Positions 49,948-62,014 of a stretch of DNA of 64,000 nucleotides are shown here, in pieces; position 1 is the stretch's first letter, and each line of letters opens with the position of its first letter. A program made the translations under genes and the position numbers. The DNA comes from Phoronis australis (lineage: Eukaryota; Phoronida; Phoronidae): the NCBI GenBank assembly GCA_002633005.1, contig NMRA01000095.1:774538-838537 (forward strand), read 5' to 3'. The notes beneath the pieces are model-generated. The model was not told the DNA's origin. It did not search any database and saw only the letters and a program-made list of their open reading frames with translations.

Positions 49948-52900
49948 CGCGTCGTGGGAAACCAGCCGAGGCCACCATTGCCCGCAGAGTCTGAAAGGAA
50001 CTCCTGTTAATATCGTATTAGGTAGCGCTTTGACATTTATTAGGTGAAAGTGCAGCTTTTAATAAGCGCCACCTGGTGAGTGCCTTGTGAACTTCAGTTG
50101 CAAGTCAGGAAATGAAACTGCTTTTCAAAAGAACATGATGCAAATGTCATGCGTGAACAAAATGTAACAGTTTAAGTGTGAACTTGTTCACGGAACTGAG
50201 AATCAACAAAATTCCGAAGTTGGTGCTCATTCTCGTTTTCTGGTACATATGAAACTGATGTCTGTTCCACTAAAACCTCCAAACCCAAGATGTAGCACAG
50301 TCTTAACACCTTTGGTGAAGCAGTCACTAGTTTTTCAGAAGATGGGAAGACCTCGGTTCGTTTGTAAACAAAAAATAATTTATTTAAATGTTAATTGATT
50401 TGATGAGATAGAGCTGTGGTGATCTTGTTGACATGCAGAGACCAATTCTATTTTGGAAATAGACAGGCATAAAGCTCATTTGTGATATAAGATGCGTTTA
50501 TCTCATTGTTTGATTTAGCAAAGGTGCTAGATTTATGCAAATTTAGTTGGAACCATTTTCGTTGACCACAATGCGTTGTTCACCTTTGGTTCAATCTAAA
50601 ACTGCTTTTAGTTCAGATGGTCAGCCACTTTCACTGCTTAGTAATCTCTTGGGTTATATGGTGGGTAAATAACAGTGGCCCAACTCATAAGTGGTTAGAC
50701 CTTTGTTAGTCATATAGCTGCCAGTGGCAATCAGATGTTGAGGTCAGACCCAAAGACACTAGGATCAAACCTCAGAATCTTGGAAAAGCTGCGTTGTGGT
50801 TTGAAATAAAATACTGCCACAGACTTGCTGTGATTGGTTGTTGTCCTGAATATTTATGGGTCTGGCCTCTTGATCTTTCATGCACCCTGTGTTCGTCAGA
50901 TGAGCTTGACTTTGTGCAAGTGCTAGCTGGTTTGTTGTTCAGAACGTTTTAAAAGTGATCAGTGAGACAAATTATCTTGATCTGTTACGAATATTTATGA
51001 GAACTTTTGTTATGATAAGTTTTGTTACCTCTGAGCTGTTATTGTCCAGTATCACCAGCTCATATTAAAGTCCAGTTCATAGTAGCACTGATGCCCAAGT
51101 CTTCCACTGAGGTCTAGTCAAGGGCAATAGTCTAGTATACAAATATGGGGATGCGTATTGCGGTCACCTTCACTGGTTCATTGTCTGCATGTCCTAACCC
51201 TTTGATGGATGAAATTTTGCTGAGAGGTTGCTATCGTTGATGGCATGCACCCTCTGATTTTTAGATAGATTCAACTACCTCTGCCTCCTAGAAGTTTGTT
51301 TCTTTTTGTCTTTTTGTATCTACCATGTTCCATGGCAGGTTTTTATGCGCCCACATATTTGTATGTGGTCGCATATTGCCGTCATCTCTGTCTGGGCGGC
51401 CGGTGTCCCCAGCTGTATCTCCTAAACCCCTCACAGGAACTTGATGAGATTTGGCAGATGTGTTCCTATGAAGCTGACGACGGACGACGACGAATTTTGG
51501 ACCTCTCCAACTACTGGTGTGCCCCCTAGTGGAAATTTTATGTTTTTACCTCTGTAGATTTGGATGTCCTCAACGGATTTTCATAAAATTTGACAGTTAG
51601 ACATCTATTAGTGAGATGATGCCATCCTCTGAAGAATTCGGGGTACTTTGCGCCACCTAGTGGCCGTTTTTACTGTTTTCAAGTCTGTTTTTTGGCGTCC
51701 GCCGTTCTATCAACCAAACCGTTCTAGGGATGATTGTGAAAATTGGCATGTATGTTATTATTATGAAGAGGACGGTTGACGATGATTTTCTGATGACTTT
51801 GACTACTGTGGCACCTCCTAGTGGCAGTTTTGTTTGTTTTTGCGCCCATGGCTGTATCTCCTAAATGCTCTACAGGATCTTCATTGAATTTTGCTGGTGT
51901 ATTTATGTGAAAGTGACAACAGAAGGACATCTTTCGGACGGATCGGGCTACCGGTGTGTCCCCTAGTGGCAATTTTAGTTTTTTATGTTTACCTCATTTT
52001 GCACCACCTTGTGGCCATTTTTTACTGTTTTCGAGTCTTGTTATTTGGCGTTTGCCCCTCTGTCAACCAAACCACTCTAAGGATGGTTGTGAAAATTGGC
52101 ATTTATGTTCCTAATGGGAAGAGGAAGTCTGAAGATTTTCCTACTACTTTATCTACTTTGGGCCTCTTAGTGGCAGTTATGTTTTGCGCTTATAGCCTCT
52201 TAGTGGCAATTTCATTTTTTCATTTTTCTCTATTTTCTCAGAAGTTCCGTGATGGATTTTTATGAAATTTGGTAAATAGCTTTGATGACACATACAAGTT
52301 CATGGATGGATTCGACATATTTTGCGCTATCTAGTTGCCATTTTTATGTTCCAAATAAACACCCCTAGAAGCACACTGTGGGCGCATTTCAACTAGTTGC
52401 TCTTGTCATGAAATTTAGCTCTTGGGTTTTCAAGATTTTCAGTCACATTCTTTGTATTTAGTGCTCTTAGTGACCAATCTCTAGTGGAAACTGCACTCGA
52501 AAAATGAACAGTTGGATGTCCCGATTCGACTGAGCCTGTAAAGTTGGCGGTACACCATTCACGTGATTGATCATTTTGACTCTGACAGACATAGTTCATA
52601 AGTTAGTTCCAAGGATGTGGCTTATTACAAAATAGGTCCCTGTTCCTTTGCAGGCAGAATGCCGTAGACTTTGTGGTCTGTAGTGTAATTTGTGGGAGGT
52701 GGACACAATGTTGAATCTACCAATGTATTTAGACGATGGTTCATTTCTGAATTATGTCTCTTAGTGTGATGTGGCTGTGGTTACCCAAAATCTGTATAAA
52801 TTAACCATCTTTTTTGTCAAACAACTGACATGGATTTGACCACTTGCAGTTATGAAAATGGTATCTAAATGTTCCTTACTAAAATTAGCGACGATTAATG

Positions 52901-53754
52901 ACATACAGTTTGGTCATTGCTTAAGACAAGGCTGTGGTGCCAGCCTTTTTCGGGGTAAGGAGGAAATTGAGACCAGTTTTGTACTGGCAAATGGTTAAAA
53001 TTTCGTTTCTTTGTGGTTTAAGTATGCAACAGTGGAAAGATTTAGCCAAAAGTGGCGTTGTTTAGGTGGTAGAGCCATTTTTCAGGAAATTTTGTTGGCA
53101 TACTTCTCTGAGGGGATAAGAAGGTCAGTTGTGCTCATTGGAAATTTGTGACAGGTGTAACCGCAACTGATAACTGTTTCCTGCCTGCAATATACTACAA
53201 TTAGTCCAAGCAGCATTAGTAATTTGTGCACCATTTGCAGTTCTTTTTTGCCTTGTGTGTGTGTGGATCGATCACATTGATTCTCGTGTGCCCAGCTGGG
53301 TTCTTTGTAGACTTGACCAGTGTGGGCGTTGTATGAAAGTGTAACATAGTTAGCAGGGGTTTTATATCAATTTACCTTGATCAGGATTGGTGTAATTATG
53401 ACAATGTGTCCGATGCTTGTTATGAATAAATGTAACAAATATCTTTATACCATTTTGTGGTTGGAGTCTTATTTTTAGTAAACACCTGTATTGAGACTCC
53501 CAATTTTTCTTTTTCGACTGTGATATAGGACCAGTCGGGGTGTGTAGATAGGTGTTCCGAGGACGAAAAAAGGGTGCTGTAGACTGGGGCCCCTGAAAGG
53601 TGTAAACAAAACCATGTTTGAACTCTTAGGACTGATTAAACAGTGCTTTATTTACATGCAGATTCAGTCTGGTTATCTCTTTGTTAAAGTGCCCCTTGTC
53701 GTGAAATTGGGTTCTCATGTTGATCTTTGCTGGAGTACTGTGCGCGTGCATTAC
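49948..53754. other. Spacer between TOMM40 and the receptor subunit gene
   Basis: The two genes converge here. It contains the TOMM40 3' untranslated region, the second modular repeat (51345-52387), and candidate AATAAA signals at 50805-50810 and 53425-53430. No exon was supported. Confidence 0.5.
51345..52387. mobile_element. 1.04-kb modular repeat, copy 2
   Basis: It has the same ends as copy 1 (ATGCGCCCACATATTTGTAT at the start, TGTGGGCGCAT at the end), the same module order and nearly the same length. Outside the terminal repeat both copies are followed by TTCAAC and then TTGCTCTTGT, so the element or its preferred target may extend a little further. Confidence 0.85.
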
Positions 53755-56700
53755 TCATAGAAGGATAGCCATAACGGACGCACTTGAAATCAAAACAAAC
53801 ATTGTTAAGCACGTTCTGTCTACAAAGATGGCTACCATGGTCCATTCCAAATTGATCTTTCTGGCCATTTCTTTCTCATTTTCACTTCTCTGTAGCTCGT
53901 CCTGAATGCAACTTGCGCTATGGTGGATTTTGTTCAGCCACTGTATGACAGGGTCAGATATCAGTTCAGGTTTGACCACCAGTTCAGTCGGCGTCTTGGT
54001 GTTCTGACCTTCTTCATGTTTGGTTTCACACTGGGTTTCATGTACGGGGTTTCCCTGTGTCAAAATGACAGTTTCAAACGATAGCTTCAAAGGTGTAGCA
54101 GGAATGAATTTTTGAGTATGCCAAATGTGGCTAGTGTGCGGAATAAGAGGAGAATTGCCGTACAAATACGCACGTTTGAACCTTAAAACCTTTCATGGTT
54201 TTACAGGAAATATACACCAAACTTCAAACGTTCTGGTCGTAAATTCTTCCGCACAACATTGTTTTGCGCCAACATCCCCTACGAATTTCAGTATTTCAGT
54301 GTCAACTTCCAACCGGACGAACCTAAATGTGCGCCTTGGCTTATAATTCGATTTGAATTTTGGTCTCAAATATTTCGTCAGATGAATACACGAATTTCGC
54401 TTGTTTCCAGTGTGTAAACGGAGTATGATAAAGAAATAACCAAGTCGTCGAAGTGTAAACCGTAATGAACATGGCGAAGTTACCCAACCAATGGCGGAAT
54501 CTCGTGAGAACGGTCGTAAATTGACCGGGAAAATTTGCGGCCTGCAGACCTGAAACTTCAGTCGCAGTGCCACATGAAAGTCATCGAACTGTGTTCATGT
54601 CTTACTCAACACCTACCTGCCGTGAAAGGGACAGTTTTCGCATATGGCTTTGTAGTATTAAACGCCCTATTCGGCCGAAGGTAATTCTTTTCAACCACTT
54701 GGGCACTTCAGATCCACCCCGTCGCGTTTCGAAACTGTACACAACGATGACGTTCATTATCGTCGACAGCGCCTGGAGTATCATAGTTAGTCCGAAGTAC
54801 TGGGCTGGAAAAATTGAGGAACTTCAACATTTCAGTTCCAGAAGCTTAAATCTAGATTACTGCACCGTATCTGTTTGACTAACAATTGCTACCAAAACAC
54901 CGTCATCACAGTGCTGCAATGACATTTTCATACGCCAATGACCGTTACACCGGAGCACGGTTCTAAAATTGTTATCTCTGCATAATGTCATGTCTTACGA
55001 AAAATATAATGTGCAACAAACCCAGAAAACGCTCGAAAACAACATATGATCTGTCTACACTTTTCGTCCGCCTCAATACCCGCCGACAGATCTGCCCGTA
55101 CACCGTGAGAAGGCTACATTTCAATTGCGTGATACATGTATTTGTGTTCAGAATATAATCGCTCATGTTGCACTCTCTCTGGCGTCGGTTTTAGTTTTGC
55201 ATTGGTCTAGTCACTCTAACCTATAACATTACACTGGCGATGTTTCGGTCGGCCATTTTTCCGTACTAGTTCAACCCCAACTTGCCCCATCATTGATCAC
55301 CACGTGTGTACCATGCACTCGTGGTCGTTCTTCTTAGAACGCTGTAACACCTGAAGATGCCCGCAGAATGACCCACCGAAAGGTGGTGCTAATAGAATTT
55401 GGAAATGATTCTAATATTCTGAGTAACCACTGGCGATCACTAAGGCGAACAGGTCCTCGTCGTTGAGAGCGAAATGAAGCATTGAAAGCTTGTCCACACA
55501 CTGGTTTGAGGCATATATAAAACGTGGGCTGATCAAGCGTGCTTTTATGATACTCCAGTCTTTTCAGAAGGTCAACTATCCTTAATTGAGAACGTTAGAA
55601 ACCACTAGAGATATTTACGTGACATTTCCGAGAAGACACTTTGACGACAAAAGCTGTCCGAAATAAAAAAAAAATGCTACAGTCTGCAAAATCTTGGATT
55701 CTACCTAATTTTATGACAGGCATGCCGTATTTTTGCATCCTGTGGGCTACTGTGACGTTTGTGAATGTGATTTCAACAAAGTTCTGCTCACAGAGAAACG
55801 GCAGCGTGTCCGAGGTTGGTGGCAGGAAGTCTGACACAACGATGAGAAACACAGTTTCCGCCAAGAACAGCGTGATGCCCAGGGTAATTTTCTCGCCTGA
55901 CTCGCAAGGCACGTAGAATCCGACGCACGTGAGCACGAGCATGAGGGAAACGGGCATCCCCAGGTTGAAGAGGTAGAAGAGAGAGTGTCTCTTTATGCGA
56001 ATAACGATTATACCGTGGCTGTAGTGAGCGGAGAATTGTGGACGGAAAGACAACTTGTCGAGGGCGGAACAACCTGTAGATAAGTCACAAGAGAGCATGT
56101 ACCAGGTTTGTCGCTACGGATATTCGCGGGAAAAGGGGAGGCAGAACGCTATAGGCTTGCTGTGGTAGTAGTGCGGGGCTTTATATTGAGCTCATGTGGG
56201 TTTTGAGTAGATTACGTAGTTGGACCTTGACTAAAATCGTGTCAGTCTATAATTTCTTGTGAAATGTATATCTCTTTTTTTCTTACAAGAAATAGGCAAC
56301 ATTAAAATCCACATCAACAAAGCCACGAACATTGGCGAAAAGTTTAAACATCAGCAGCCGAATTCATAAAGGTGGTTTACTAAACAAAACCAGGTTTAAG
56401 TCTTCCTAAACAACTTCCATTTCACCAACGTGGTTTAAAAATCTGAAAGCCTGGCTGGTTTTGTTAGACCAGGGAGCCGGTTTAGTAAAACCAGGTTTAA
56501 ATTGTCTAGGTCATCCTGCTGTGTCGATATGGATTAACACAACAAAGAAACTATTGAAGTGCTTCAATGAAACCTAGATCACGTAGGTATACAATGGCAC
56601 ACACCAGTAGAATCAGTGCAGACATTTGCGAAAAAAGTGTAAAAGCTTTTCTCATGAGGAAAAATGTAACGTCTGTGCCCAACACACGTATACACACATT

Positions 56701-59700
56701 AAAGTACATGCTCACGATTAGCCGCAACACCATGAATGTTCAAATTTATTTCCTTGCCATTTTAGTGTTTATTTTTCGCAGCCAAGACCCCTTCCCGGCA
56801 ACATTAAATCGGAGCCCAATGGAGGTGGAACTCGGAAGATTTCAGAAAATGCTGTTTTCAGTCAAACCCGTAGCGCTTACGACGATGACGCACTACTCGA
56901 CCAGTCGTATTCTGAGGAATCCGCAGGACACCGTCCAGCACGAACTGGTCTACACATGGGCGGATCCAAGGGGGTCAAGGGGTCCGGACTCCCTTTTTCC
57001 TTGATTTTAGTGATATCAAATCTATAATTTTCAAATTTTTGACTTGGTCCCCCCTTTTAAAAAGTCATTGACCGACCACCTCCTCCCCTTAAAAATCGTG
57101 GATCCGCCCCTGCTACGCTGATCTTGTGTCGTCGTAAAACTGAATATTGAAAATAGTCCATTTGCGCTCTAAAAGTGCGTCGTAAATGCACACCGCGGCA
57201 TCATTCAGTTGCACCTGTATCATGCCTGTCACATTTAACAATTAAACCTAGGTCTGACCTAGTCTAAAGTTAAACCTGGTTTAAGATCTTAATACAGGTC
57301 TAAAGAATATAGTAAGACCTCGTTGGTGAAATGAAAACTGACTTAGACCAGGTCTAAACTGGAGTTAAACCAGGTTTTACTAGACCACTGGTCTAAAAAA
57401 TAAGCCACCTTTATAAGCTACCTTTATGAAATGCAGATTATCTTTAAACCTGGTCTAAGTCCAGTTTAAACCAGGTTTAACTTGAAACCACCTTTATGAA
57501 ATCGGCTGCACGGGTCCGTTTATCAAAGGTCATAGGTCAGGTCGTAGCTGAGACGGTACTTGGGCTTTGCATTTTTGGATGTACGTTACTCACGACATTG
57601 CAAACGCGAAGCTTCGTTGCAAGTGACGTTGTGCCGCGTGACAATATATAATACCGAGTTCAGGCCTGAGGTCGGAGTGTGCTAACTTAGAAGTGACTTA
57701 CAGTTGTCTTTGCTATGACCCGACTTAACGCCGGGCCTTTGAGCAAACGGGCCCGCATAGTGCCTTTGAAACAATGAACTCAACAATACGCAAAATCTCC
57801 AACGTGACATGGCATTGAAGACGTTTCAATACATTTTAGCATTTCCCTTTTTCTTCTTTAAAAAAACCTATAGTAGTTCTACATGATTGGCTTGACCATC
57901 TCTGTCTTTCGAGGCCTTCCAGCTTTTTTTTTTGGGGGGGGGGTTCTTATACCAGAAAGGTTTGGTCTCTGGAGACATGGGGTGAGTACTTTGCCCACAT
58001 ACGTATCGTCTTGAGTGTGTGCGTGTGTGCAAATACGAAACCACACTAAGACGTCTAAGCACTCTACTACAATCTAAAGGCGTAAGAATCGCTTTGTAAC
58101 ATATGCTCCATGCGCGCACCCAGCCTTTAATATGGGGGGGGGGTCTCGAATTTCTGACGATGTGGACCTTTTGCTGACAAAAAAGCGGGAGGACTAAAAA
58201 AATCTGTACCACCTTCGGAACTGCGACTGGAACTGCGCCTTTTTAGTGAGCTTTTGCCTCATTTTCTCGGACTTTTTGTTTCTCTTAGGCGGACCTTTTT
58301 GCCCACTTCGCTAAATGGAAGGGGGGGGGGCTCGTTCGAGCCCCCGACCTCCTCCCGGGTGCGCGCATGGCAGTGCTCAAGTGTGTTGAGAAGAATTGCT
58401 GAAGGCGAACCAGGGGAAGGAGCGGAGGCAAAATTGCGCCAAAGAAAAGGTTATTACGCCCACTGAACCTACCAACGACAGTCCACTCGCCGCCGCTGTC
58501 TTGGGACTGCAACGGGGTTCTTCTCAAGCGGGATTTGAGGGACAGATGCGACGACATATAGACCCATGAGCCGAACACGATATTACAGTGTTGCTCGTCA
58601 AACGGAAAATCGGCAACATTAAGTCTGCAGGTTGAGGCAACACGAAGTGGAAGCAGCCAAGAAACATTGCCTCCGGACGTGACTATAACCGATGTATTCG
58701 ACTTCACCAACGAACCTTTGTCAACCCTTCATTACGGAGAGAAAAGAGGCGTTATACGAATCTCTATATTGCCGTGGCGATGGGAAATGTTTGGAAGTGA
58801 AGGATCCGGTAGACAAGTTATACAGTAGAACAGCGGGATTTCTATTTCTCTATCTCTGACCCTTAGATAAAAAATACCGTCAGTAGAAAAAATGGCCACT
58901 TTCGTATCTCTAGCTCAGAAAGAGGTAATGGCCACTTTATGATCGACGTACGCGTACCACAATTATCACTCTCGGGGCTAACGCCCCTCGGGCGATAATT
59001 CACCAAAATCCACTCGGGCTCTAGATAACGGGGGATAACGACTTCGCCATGTAATAATCTATATGTATATAAATGATACGTGCGTCGCGAGCTTGTTACC
59101 AGAGGTGAAAAGAAGACCAAGGTTGGCGATCTAAGGTCATTTATTATGGCTAATAAATTACAAGTAAGGATAGTTTTTCATAGGACGGAAAATAGTGTGG
59201 ATTTCCATCTCCTAACCTGAAAACAGTCATACCGGTATCACAAAGAAAAAAGATGAAAATTAACTATCCTTAACACGGTGATTGCAAAAGCAGATAAACA
59301 ACTGCAATCAAAGAATAAAGATTATTTGCTGACTTAACCAAAAACGGAAAAAGTCGAGTAGATTGATTTTCTTTATAAAGTGACAGCTTGGTTTAAATGT
59401 AGAGTTTAATGGAAGTGAATAATAATGGCATTCACAGATTTTGTGGGATAGTTATCTCAAAGGATTGGCAAGGGGCTTACATGACAAACATCAGCAAGGA
59501 ATATTATTAATGAGACCGAGTTTATGAAAGCAAATGGTTTAACTCGATTTTCGTTGTGTGGTCAGCTAGGCAGGGCAAAATGCAAACGAATTAAGCCCGC
59601 ACTATGAGTGGGGTACCAGGCAAAGCTACGGACATTCTCAAGAAACTTAATGTTGGTTTATAGTCTAATGTCTGTGATAACGTTGATCTCATCTTGATTG

Positions 59701-62014
59701 ATCTTTACTATGGTGAAGGTCGATAACAGTTTTTTCATATAAAGCTGGCCCTTCCTCAAGCTGAGATTGTACTCGGCGAATGAAATGTCACACCGTGACT
59801 CAAGTCAGCTGGAGCGTTTCATCTCAAAGATACAACGAACTGTCAAGTCTTTCTAAGCTCTGAAATCACACCCGTTTTGTCACAGGGGATAATTTGAAAT
59901 GAGGGTAAGTAGCGGCCTTAACTGGAAATATTTTTGTGACAGGTGAATTTTTGATTATAGCTTTAATTAAGTCACATACCTGTTTAGGACGGCGATGTCA
60001 GGAAGCCATATTTTAGTTGTTGAAAAGGCAGTTGACGTCAAGTTAAACTCCGATTTGTTCCACGTTAGGAATTGGTCGGACCACGACTTTCCAGGAAAAC
60101 GAAATGGAAAAACAAACACAGTCATCCTTGAACTGCATTGTGTACAAGATTGCGAGCACTAACACACTAACACAGCTAATTGTTTCCTTAGATTTCAACC
60201 TTCAAAAATTCTTAGAGTTACCTCAAAGCCCACGAAGCGCCCAGTTTTTTGTTGACTTGGTGGTGCATGCTTTCCGCTGACGCTAGAACCTCGCCAAACG
60301 CAAAATCACGCGAGACTCCGCGACATGAGACATCAGCACGTATTTGAAACAAAGCACGTGATCACACTAGCTTCTCTCACTGAGATTCACTAAGCATCTA
60401 CGGAACTCATCACAGCCTCCCGTTCAGTAACGCTAGGACCTCGCTAAAACGCAAGACTTCGCGAGATTACGAGAGATATTCAACCGTGCATTTTAAATAA
60501 GAACACGTGACTTTGACTAGGTTTTAGCTAGGTCCTAGCGTAGGTCCTAGCGTCTACTGAACGCACGCCTGGTTGTACTGTAGCCTCCAACTAGTGATTG
60601 CATAACGCTTGGGTTGCACGGCACCGCTCCATCGGTTATTCATGGCACTGATATCTGCAGCTAGTTCTACCAGTCATAAAACTCCAGCCCCGCGGCAGCT
60701 GAGGTTGCACCGCGCATGCGTGAGAATTGTTTACATTCGTTTGTTCCGGTATGTATACTTGCTGTGAAATTTACTGTCATCGAAACTTCTTGCAACTCCG
60801 CCGTTTTTCAACCGCACTGCATAAGAGTTATGTCATTAGAAAGCCGTCGTCAGTTGTTGATGATTCTACCAGAAGCAAAAGATGAATAATTTACTTCATA
60901 AGGAATTATCATTTTTTTGAAAATATTTTTTCAATTCTAAAAACCAAGAATGTTACCAAAATGCGAAAATAACAGCATGTAATGGTAACATGAAAAAGAA
61001 CTAAACCAGAGAGGTTATATAATTATGACTAATTAAGCCATTAGAGAAATAATTTCAATAATTCAAAAGATTTCTACCCTATAAAGACAATGGTTTTAGA
61101 ATATGGAGCGCTCACACATGCTTCATCCAAAACTATAATCTTCACAGATCATTTATCATTGGACCTTCGGTGCCGTTTGATAAAATTACATTCTTCAGTA
61201 AAAATTCAGAATGCAGTGACATTTGCGAAAAATGTGATAAACCACTTCAAGTATCTATCCGAAATTTGAAAATAAAGGTTTTCTGATAGATAAAAATTGA
61301 GCAAACATCCATTAAGTAGCTTTGAAATATAGTGTGAATAGATCACCACATTGGTTGCAGTGGAGGACATTCCATTTAAGTTTAGTAATGAACTCCTTTC
61401 TTCAGAAAGTAAAATCCTATTGATCCTGATACAAGTAGTAGTGGGGTGTCCCAATGTCCGGATTGCTATCGAAAATACAGAGTTCTTGGTAAATTTGGGA
61501 ACTGGCCAATTTCAAGGGGAATAACACAGGCGCTAGAATTGTGGTTTACTGGAAATCGCAAATAATACCAAAGTGGTCATAACGCTCAGATATGCAACAT
61601 TTCGGCCAAAAGTGTAGCATCGTGTCTGTAAATACTTATTTAGACCCGTTACATGTTAAAACATGTCGTTGGATCACAACTCATGGAGTGTCTATGTATT
61701 TCGCGTTCACCTATAGAAATAATTCATGTTTTGAGCTATTGTGAATAAACACACACAGTCGTGCAGGGCGGAGCACATGGGGGTATTTATGGCCTCATGA
61801 ACCGCCTCTAGTCAACTTTATCTTAGTTTGAAGATGGAGATTTTTGTCCCACAAAAGCACGCTAATTCCCATTTTAATAAAACTCGATTTCAAAAAAGGT
61901 ATAGGGCCGTTGCAGTTTTGATCATAGAGTGGACAGTGAAAGACTTCGGAAAAATAAAAAAATACTCACTACTTTAAGCCACAAGGAAGTGGTTATGACT
62001 TGTTGTTTTTGATC
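53755..62014 (-). CDS. Divergent nicotinic-type Cys-loop receptor subunit, 5' end missing
   Basis: Cys-loop receptors are pentameric ligand-gated channels in the plasma membrane. Six exons in transcript order: 62014-61970 (45 nt), 60086-59980, 58726-58473, 56073-55792, 54804-54617, 54054-53755; all phases close, giving 391 aa of a partial protein. The 45-nt exon (DQKQQVITTSLWLKV) matches the conserved small exon of nicotinic receptors. Then come FLTWNKSEFNLT, WLPDI, a Cys-loop with Cys 84 and Cys 98 and 13 residues between, M1, M2 (SGEKITLGITLFLAETVF, with the GEK of cation channels), M3, a short loop and M4. It lacks the vicinal Cys pair of alpha subunits, and the loop-A Tyr is Leu (DIAVLN). 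The 3' splice site of the last exon could instead be at 54030. Signal peptide and first exons were not found. The family is sure; the subunit class is not. Confidence 0.9.
56354..57509. mobile_element. 1.16-kb DNA transposon with 25-bp terminal inverted repeats, in a receptor intron
   Basis: GCAGCCGAATTCATAAAGGT then GGTTT at the left is the inverse of AAACCACCTTTATGAAATCG then GCTGC at the right, with one mismatch in 25. Both subterminal regions are full of the near-palindromic word AAACCAGGTTTAA. A 145-aa plus-strand frame at 56567-57004 has no recognised domain. No target duplication was clear. A second small element is inserted inside it. Confidence 0.8.
56957..57112. mobile_element. Nested small MITE
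   Basis: GGGCGGATCCAAGGGGGTC at the left faces TCGTGGATCCGCCC at the right. The GGGCGGATCCA end is a common type of small animal repeat. It interrupts the larger element at 56354-57509. A similar end word (GATGGATCTAGGATTTGG) appears at the window end near 63960. Confidence 0.65.
58109..58369. mobile_element. MITE, family C, copy 2, in a receptor intron
   Basis: It starts CATGCGCGCACCCAG and ends CCCGGGTGCGCGCATG, a clearer terminal inverted repeat than the copy at 23865-24154. The inner block GGCGGACCTTTTTGCCCACT is shared. G-tracts at about 58133 and 58321 may be of unreliable length. Confidence 0.8.
58970..59040. repeat. Short palindromic patch in a receptor intron
   Basis: CTCGGGGCTAACGCCCCTCG can fold on itself. 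AATTATCACTCTCGGGGCTA before it and GCGATAATTCACC after it are also partly inverted. No second copy was found here. Confidence 0.5.
60271..60410. mobile_element. Diverged MITE, family B, copy 3
   Basis: CGCTGACGCTAGAACCTCGC then CAAACGCAAAATCACGCGAG follows the same word order as the neighbouring copy at 60415-60569 but with many changes, and its right end is weak. Confidence 0.5.
60415..60569. mobile_element. 155-bp MITE, family B, copy 2, in a receptor intron
   Basis: It begins GCCTCCCGTTCAGTAACGCT then AGGACCTCGC and ends TCTACTGAACGCACGCC. The right arm contains a 12-bp internal duplication (TAGGTCCTAGCG twice) absent from the copy at 15826-15965. Confidence 0.85.

Noticed and set aside
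55330-55420. Possible hammerhead-like or retroelement tail motif (CCTGAAGATGCCC ... CACCGAAAGG)
   Set aside because: The words resemble a catalytic core only loosely and the stems needed do not pair by eye.
55595-55791. Extension of the receptor M1-M2 reading frame past M2
   Set aside because: The frame stays open by chance. A GTGAGC donor at this point joins in phase to an exon at 54804-54617 that encodes a proper M3, while the read-through has no M3.
61206-61454. 82-codon minus-strand frame as a receptor exon
   Set aside because: No Cys-loop receptor sequence is seen in it, and the flanking exons (61970-62014 and 59980-60086) already join in phase without it.
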